From: Roseomonas sp.
GTDB lineage: Bacteria > Pseudomonadota > Alphaproteobacteria > Acetobacterales > Acetobacteraceae
NCBI GenBank assembly: GCA_020249145.1
Contig: JADCGF010000005.1
Location: forward strand, 186,001 to 250,000
Length of the DNA: 64,000 bases
Direction of reading: 5' to 3'
Part shown: positions 60,451 through 64,000 of the stretch, piece by piece
Numbering within the stretch: position 1 is the stretch's first letter
Layout of the letters: the number at the start of each line of letters is the position of its first letter
Made by a program: the position numbers and the translations under genes
Notes under the pieces: generated by a model
Told to the model about the DNA's origin: nothing
Seen by the model: only the letters and a program-made list of their open reading frames with translations
Database searches by the model: none

Positions 60451-61707
60451 ATGGCATCGCTTTCGGTCCTGACGCGCGCGCTTTCCCACCGTAACGCCAA
60501 GGTTTTCTTCACAGCCTCCCTGATTTCCTGGACCGGGCTTTGGATGCACCGCATCGCCATTTCCTGGTTTGCCTGGGAATTGACCGGTAGCGCCTTCTGG
60601 GTCGGCATGGTGGCGTTTTGCGATCTGGCGCCAGCGGTGGTGATCAGCCCGATTGCGGGCGCCATTGCGGATCGCACGGACCGGCTGAAGCTCACTTTCT
60701 GGAGCCAGGCGATGATCGGCGTCGTGGCTGCCGTGATCGCGCTGCTTATTGCACTCGACAAGATGGATATCTGGCTATTGCTGGCGCTGGAAGTCTTGAA
60801 CGGCATCGCATCTTCCTTCGCGCAGCCGGCGCGACAATCGCTCATGCCCGGGCTTGTGCCGCGCAGTGATTTGACAGCGGCCGTCGGGCTCAATTCGCTC
60901 TGCTTCAATGTGGCGCGTTTCGTCGGGCCGGCATTGGCCGGGCCGTTGATTGCGGTTGCCGGCGTTTGGCCGGCCATTGCCGCCAATGCCGTGGCGTATT
61001 TCATTGCCACCGCCACCACGCCCTTGCTGAAGGTCTCAGCCGAAGAACGGCAGGGCCACGCCAAGACAAAATCGCTTTGGGGTGAAATGCGGGATGGGCT
61101 GCGCTATGTCGCGGGGCATCCGGGCCTGGGGCCGATCCTGACCTATGCGGCGATTGTGGCGCTGTTGCTGCGTAGCCTGCCGGAAATCCTGCCGCCCTAT
61201 GTGGAACGGCAATTCGGCCTGGGGGCGGAAGCGCTGGCCATTCTGACGGCGGCTTTCGGCGTTGGCGCCCTATTGTCGGGGATATTCGTCTCCGCCCGCG
61301 GCAAGATGCATGGCACGACCAAACTTGCGGTTTTCGCGCCGGCGGCGATTTCTGTCGCCATGGTGGGCTTTATCGCCACAAGCTGGTTTCCCTTTGGCGT
61401 GCTCTGCGCCGCCATCATGGGCGCGGCCATGTCGGTGCATGGGATTTGCGCGCAGACGCTGGCGCAATCCGCTTCCGATCCTGCCATGCGCGGGCGCGTG
61501 CTGAGCCTTTGGGGCCTGATTGTGCGCGCCTTTCCAGCCCTTGGCGCGCTGCTGCTGGGCGCCGCGGGAGAGATTTTCGGCATGACCCTGCCAACATTGG
61601 CAGCTGTGGTGCTTTCAGCCATAGCCATTGCCTGGGGCATCAAACGCCTGCCCGCCATGGCGCGGGTGCTGGAAGGCGAAGGCGCGGGCGATTCTTCCAA
61701 GCGTTGA
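60451..61707 (+). CDS. Major facilitator superfamily transporter (EntS/MFS_3-like)
   Basis: A 418-residue membrane protein with about 12 hydrophobic segments. The first part has ALSHRNAKVFFTASLISWTGLWMHRIAISWFAWELTGSAFWVG and DLAPAVVISPIAGAIADRTDRLKL, the loop 2-3 motif of MFS. ASSFAQPARQSLMPGLVPRSDLTAAVGLNS is typical of the EntS-like MFS_3 group of exporters. The substrate is unknown. It sits in a plus-strand series ending with RidA. Confidence 0.85.
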   Translation: MASLSVLTRALSHRNAKVFFTASLISWTGLWMHRIAISWFAWELTGSAFWVGMVAFCDLAPAVVISPIAGAIADRTDRLKLTFWSQAMIGVVAAVIALLIALDKMDIWLLLALEVLNGIASSFAQPARQSLMPGLVPRSDLTAAVGLNSLCFNVARFVGPALAGPLIAVAGVWPAIAANAVAYFIATATTPLLKVSAEERQGHAKTKSLWGEMRDGLRYVAGHPGLGPILTYAAIVALLLRSLPEILPPYVERQFGLGAEALAILTAAFGVGALLSGIFVSARGKMHGTTKLAVFAPAAISVAMVGFIATSWFPFGVLCAAIMGAAMSVHGICAQTLAQSASDPAMRGRVLSLWGLIVRAFPALGALLLGAAGEIFGMTLPTLAAVVLSAIAIAWGIKRLPAMARVLEGEGAGDSSKR

Positions 61708-61726
61708 ACCTGAATGAGGCATCAGA

Positions 61727-62704
61727 ATGATTGAAGCGGCCATTTTGGGCATGGGGCGCTGGGGCCAGACCCTGGTTGATAGTGTGCAGAACCGGAATGA
61801 TGCCGGCATCCGCTTCATTGCCGGCAGCACCGGGCGCCCGGAACGCGCCGCCGAATGGGCCGCGCGGCAGGGGGTGAAGATTCTGCCTGACCTGAACGCC
61901 ATCCTGGCCGAACCGCGCGTCAAGGCGGTGGTGATTGCCTCGCCGCACCAAATGCATGCGGATCAGGTCATTGCGGCGGCGCGCGCGGGCAAGCATGTGT
62001 TTGTCGAAAAACCCTTCACCATGACGAAGGCGAGTGCGGAAGCCTCTGTCGCTGCCTGCCGCAAAGCCGGCGTGGTGATGGCGCTTGGCCATAACCGCCG
62101 CTTCCTGCCGGCGGTGGCCGAGATGAAAAACCTGATCGCCGCCGGCGCGCTCGGCACCTTGCTGCATGTTGAAGGCCAATTCAGCGGGCCGGGTGCGCTT
62201 TCCTATCAGCCCGGCATGTGGCGGACGGATGCCCATAAAAGCCCGCTGGGCGGCATGGGCGGCATGGGCATCCATATGATTGACATGATGATCAACCTGG
62301 CCGGCCCGATTGCCGAGGTGACGGTGCGCTCACTGGCCCGCGCGCTCACCAATGGCATGGATGACACAACGGCGGGGCTGTTTTCCTTCGCCTCCGGCGC
62401 CACCGGCTGTTTTGCGACGCTCGCCTATGCGCCGCGCGTCTGGCGCATCGCCCTTTACGGCACGGATGCAGCACTGGAATTGAACGGCCATGAGAAACTG
62501 AGCTTCACCCCGCGCGAAGGTGAAGCCTGGGTCAAGGAATTCCCGAAAACGGATATCGAACATGCTGAACTTGCAGCTTTTGCCACCGCCATGACGGGTG
62601 GCCCGGCCTATCCGCTGCCGCTTGAGGAAGCGATTCATGGCGTTGCGGTATTTGAAGCCATGATCGGCGCCGCCGCTTCCGGCAGCACTTATCGGGTCGC
62701 TTGA
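61727..62704 (+). CDS. Gfo/Idh/MocA family oxidoreductase
   Basis: A 325-residue NAD(P)-dependent oxidoreductase. The N-terminal Rossmann domain begins IEAAILGMGRWGQTLVDSV, followed by VVIASPHQMHADQVIAAARAGKHVFVEKPFTMT, in which EKP is the family's catalytic lysine motif. The C-terminal alpha/beta domain includes GGMGGMGIHMIDMMINLAG. These enzymes usually act on sugars, inositols or sugar acids; the substrate is not evident. Nineteen bases follow the MFS stop, so the genes may be cotranscribed. Confidence 0.88.
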   Translation: MIEAAILGMGRWGQTLVDSVQNRNDAGIRFIAGSTGRPERAAEWAARQGVKILPDLNAILAEPRVKAVVIASPHQMHADQVIAAARAGKHVFVEKPFTMTKASAEASVAACRKAGVVMALGHNRRFLPAVAEMKNLIAAGALGTLLHVEGQFSGPGALSYQPGMWRTDAHKSPLGGMGGMGIHMIDMMINLAGPIAEVTVRSLARALTNGMDDTTAGLFSFASGATGCFATLAYAPRVWRIALYGTDAALELNGHEKLSFTPREGEAWVKEFPKTDIEHAELAAFATAMTGGPAYPLPLEEAIHGVAVFEAMIGAAASGSTYRVA

Positions 62705-62786
62705 AGCGGCGATTTCGCGCCCAGAAAGTTTTGTTCTAAAACCCACCCAGCGCCTGGCGCTGACCAACCCTTCTGAAAGGCCGGAC

Positions 62787-63137
62787 ATGAGCAAGATCAA
62801 TCGTCAGGGATCAAACCAGATCCTCTCATCCTCAGTCGAGTATCATAATTTCGTCTTCCTCGCGGGCCTCACCGCCGATGACCTGTCAAAGGACATCAAG
62901 GGCCAAACGGCGGAAGTGCTGGCGAAGATTGATGCCGCGCTGGAAGCCAATGGCACGGACAAGACCCGCATGCTGTCGGCCCAGATTTGGCTGAAGGATA
63001 TCCGTGACCGCGGCGCGATGAATGAGCTTTGGACCGCCTGGCTGCCCGCGGGCGGCGCCCCGGCGCGGGCTTGCGTGGAAGCCAATATGGCCGATCCGCG
63101 CCATTTGGTGGAAATCATGGTCACCGCCTGCCGCTGA
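62787..63137 (+). CDS. RidA family (YjgF/YER057c/UK114) protein
   Basis: A 116-residue protein of the reactive-imine deaminase superfamily: NRQGSNQILSSSVEYHNFVFLAGLTADDLSKDIKGQTAEVLAKIDAAL (in parts), SAQIWLKDIRDRGAMNELWTAWL and ARACVEANMADPRHLVEIMVTA, where the conserved Arg of the family lies in PARACVEA. The 82-base gap before it holds GTTTT-N5-AAAAC (62728-62742) and AGCGCC-T-GGCGCT (62749-62761) inverted repeats, so it may have its own promoter. It is closed by a strong terminator. Confidence 0.87.
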   Translation: MSKINRQGSNQILSSSVEYHNFVFLAGLTADDLSKDIKGQTAEVLAKIDAALEANGTDKTRMLSAQIWLKDIRDRGAMNELWTAWLPAGGAPARACVEANMADPRHLVEIMVTACR

Positions 63138-63152
63138 TCAGACAGGCAAAAA

Positions 63153-63177
63153 GGCGCCGGGGCGAAACGCCGGCGCC
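63153..63177 (+). terminator. First hairpin after ridA
   Basis: GGCGCCGG at 63153-63160 pairs with CCGGCGCC at 63170-63177. Only three T follow, so it is a weaker element ahead of the main terminator. Confidence 0.4.
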
Positions 63178-63192
63178 GTTTCATACAGCAAG

Positions 63193-63223
63193 CGCCCGGC
63201 ATCACTGCCGGGCGTCTTTTTTT
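63193..63223 (+). terminator. Intrinsic terminator of ridA
   Basis: CGCCCGGC at 63193-63200 and GCCGGGCG at 63207-63214 form a perfect 8-bp stem with a six-base loop, followed after TC by seven T (63217-63223). The T-run ends on the stop codon of the convergent flagellar gene. Confidence 0.9.
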
Positions 63224-63624
63224 CAGGCGCGGGCCGCGACCGCGAGTGCGGGCGTCTGGCGCGGCGGGGTCTGATAGCCCTTCGGCCCATAACCAGGATT
63301 GGCAACGCGCGGCAGCGCGGCGGTGGCGATGGTTTCAATCACGCGCGACTGAAGCGAAATGGCGCGTTCCAGCAATTTGCGGTTCTCACTGCCTAGAACC
63401 TCCAATTGCTTCGTCAGCATCTGCGCTTCTTCGCGCATCGCGCCATCAGGGCGCGCGCCATGCTTGGCCTGGGCCGCATAGGCCTGGGCGAAGGCGTCGC
63501 TCGCGGCGATCTTGCTTTCCGCAAGCTTGGCGGCGCGCGAAAGGTCAAGCTTCGCCAAAGCCTCATTTTCAGCGCGCAGGGCTTCCGCCAGTCTTTTGCC
63601 GGCGATCAACAAAGCATCAATCAT
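63223..63624 (-). CDS. FlgN-like flagellar assembly chaperone
   Basis: A 133-residue, largely helical protein: IAGKRLAEALRAENEALAKLDLSRAAKLAESKIAASDAFAQAY (in parts) and LGSENRKLLERAISLQSRVIETIATAAL. This low-complexity coiled-coil pattern with the NRxLLxRAIxxQxxVIETI-like end is what FlgN-type or related flagellar chaperones show. The call rests partly on its position directly after flgJ, with a four-base overlap. The Pro-rich tail is probably disordered. Confidence 0.6.
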   Translation of the reverse strand: MIDALLIAGKRLAEALRAENEALAKLDLSRAAKLAESKIAASDAFAQAYAAQAKHGARPDGAMREEAQMLTKQLEVLGSENRKLLERAISLQSRVIETIATAALPRVANPGYGPKGYQTPPRQTPALAVAARA

Positions 63625-63956
63625 GGTTGGGCCTCTCCCATATTGGGGTTCAGTGCTCCGTTTTGGCGGAGCAATTCGCGATAGACAGAATCAGCAATGC
63701 CGACACCGCCGGCCCGCACGGCGGCAGCCGCAAAGGCTTCAACCAGCATCGGGCGCCATTGCGCCTCGGCCGCGCCGCCGCCGAAGGAGGATTTGGACAT
63801 ATCCACCGTGGCAAACATCGGTTGCAGCAGGAACCCCAGCGCCTGGGTTTCGAAATCTCGCGCGGATTTGCGCATAGCGGCTTCGGACATGGCACCGGCC
63901 TGCGGCGTGCGAAGGGCGCGCTGCTGCGGGGGGACCAGGTTGGTGGCATCCAACAT
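63621..63956 (-). CDS. flgJ: Rod-binding flagellar protein FlgJ (N-terminal domain only)
   Basis: A 111-residue protein with the rod-binding domain: FETQALGFLLQPMFATVDMSKSSFGGGAAEAQWRPMLVEAFA (in parts) and GGVGIADSVYRELLRQNG. It helps to cap or assemble the flagellar rod in the periplasm. The muramidase domain of the enterobacterial FlgJ is absent, which is normal in alphaproteobacteria. Its ATG overlaps the flgI stop by one base (TGATG). Confidence 0.85.
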   Translation of the reverse strand: MLDATNLVPPQQRALRTPQAGAMSEAAMRKSARDFETQALGFLLQPMFATVDMSKSSFGGGAAEAQWRPMLVEAFAAAAVRAGGVGIADSVYRELLRQNGALNPNMGEAQP

Positions 63957-64000
63957 CAGCGGAGCTCCAGATCAGCCTGCAAGGCGCCAGCGGCCTTGAT
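63956..64000 (-). CDS. flgI: C-terminal end of the flagellar P-ring protein FlgI (cut by the window edge)
   Basis: Only the last 14 codons are in the window, reading IKAAGALQADLELR before TGA. This closely matches the usual end of FlgI (LKAAGALQAELxV). The position immediately upstream of flgJ agrees. The remainder lies beyond base 64000. Confidence 0.75.
   Translation of the reverse strand: MKAAGALQADLELR

Overview
This is a GC-rich, gene-dense chromosomal segment of an alphaproteobacterium. The gene order and families (DUF4167-prmC-prfA, rodZ-ispG-hisS, lysC beside ubiG, stand-alone rod-binding FlgJ, several Bug-type tripartite tricarboxylate receptors) suggest Rhodospirillales, probably an Acetobacteraceae member of the Roseomonas type. 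The class is a strong inference. The genus is a guess from gene content only.

Layout. 1-1.6 kb: a LysR regulator (cut by the left edge) divergent from an NmrA-like NAD(P)-binding protein. 1.9-6.8 kb, minus strand: RraA-like protein, acetate kinase, FabI, a DUF3047 secreted protein and a PcaB/fumarase-superfamily lyase. 6.8-16 kb, minus strand: a long housekeeping run, read lysC, flavin oxidoreductase, rodZ-like, ispG, an unknown secreted protein, hisS, prfA, prmC, DUF4167. 16.1-17.2 kb: ubiG and yraN, convergent. 17.2-18.6 kb: an AT-rich insertion carrying a YaaC-like gene, bounded by a 61-bp imperfect direct repeat made from the 5' end of yraN. 18.7-23.5 kb: gamma-glutamyltransferase and a three-gene CDP-sugar set. 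23.5-29.1 kb, minus strand: a dipeptide/oligopeptide ABC importer with tandem palindromic repeats between the binding-protein gene and the first permease gene.

29.3-34.6 kb: hydroxypyruvate isomerase and tartronate-semialdehyde reductase, an XRE regulator, an esterase, a cupin and an M20 amidohydrolase. 34.6-41.5 kb: tamA-tamB, then a DUF1178 gene and a HAD phosphatase preceded by a CIRCE-like palindrome. 41.5-47.6 kb: DUF3108, a sulfotransferase, tRNA-Val(CAC), an acyl-CoA dehydrogenase, DUF3297, an aldo/keto reductase and a sulfite oxidase/cytochrome c pair. 47.7-54 kb: an acid-catabolism cluster (Bug receptor, CoA-transferase, acyl-CoA dehydrogenase, MaoC, MmgE/PrpD, divergent CitE-like lyase). 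54-59.5 kb: EF-hand protein, M20 peptidase, 2-hydroxyacid dehydrogenase, a second Bug receptor and an amidase. 59.6-63.2 kb: two unrecognised small proteins, an MFS transporter, a Gfo/Idh/MocA oxidoreductase and RidA, closed by an intrinsic terminator. 63.2-64 kb: the end of a flagellar operon (flgI tail, flgJ, FlgN-like).

Most of the window is ordinary core and catabolic content. The items most worth following are the yraN-flanked YaaC island, the alternative-hairpin repeats inside the dpp operon, the CIRCE-like site away from any chaperone gene, a leader hairpin touching the sulfotransferase start codon, and an unknown gene interrupting the conserved ispG-hisS block. All family calls come from reading the sequence. 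No database search was run.
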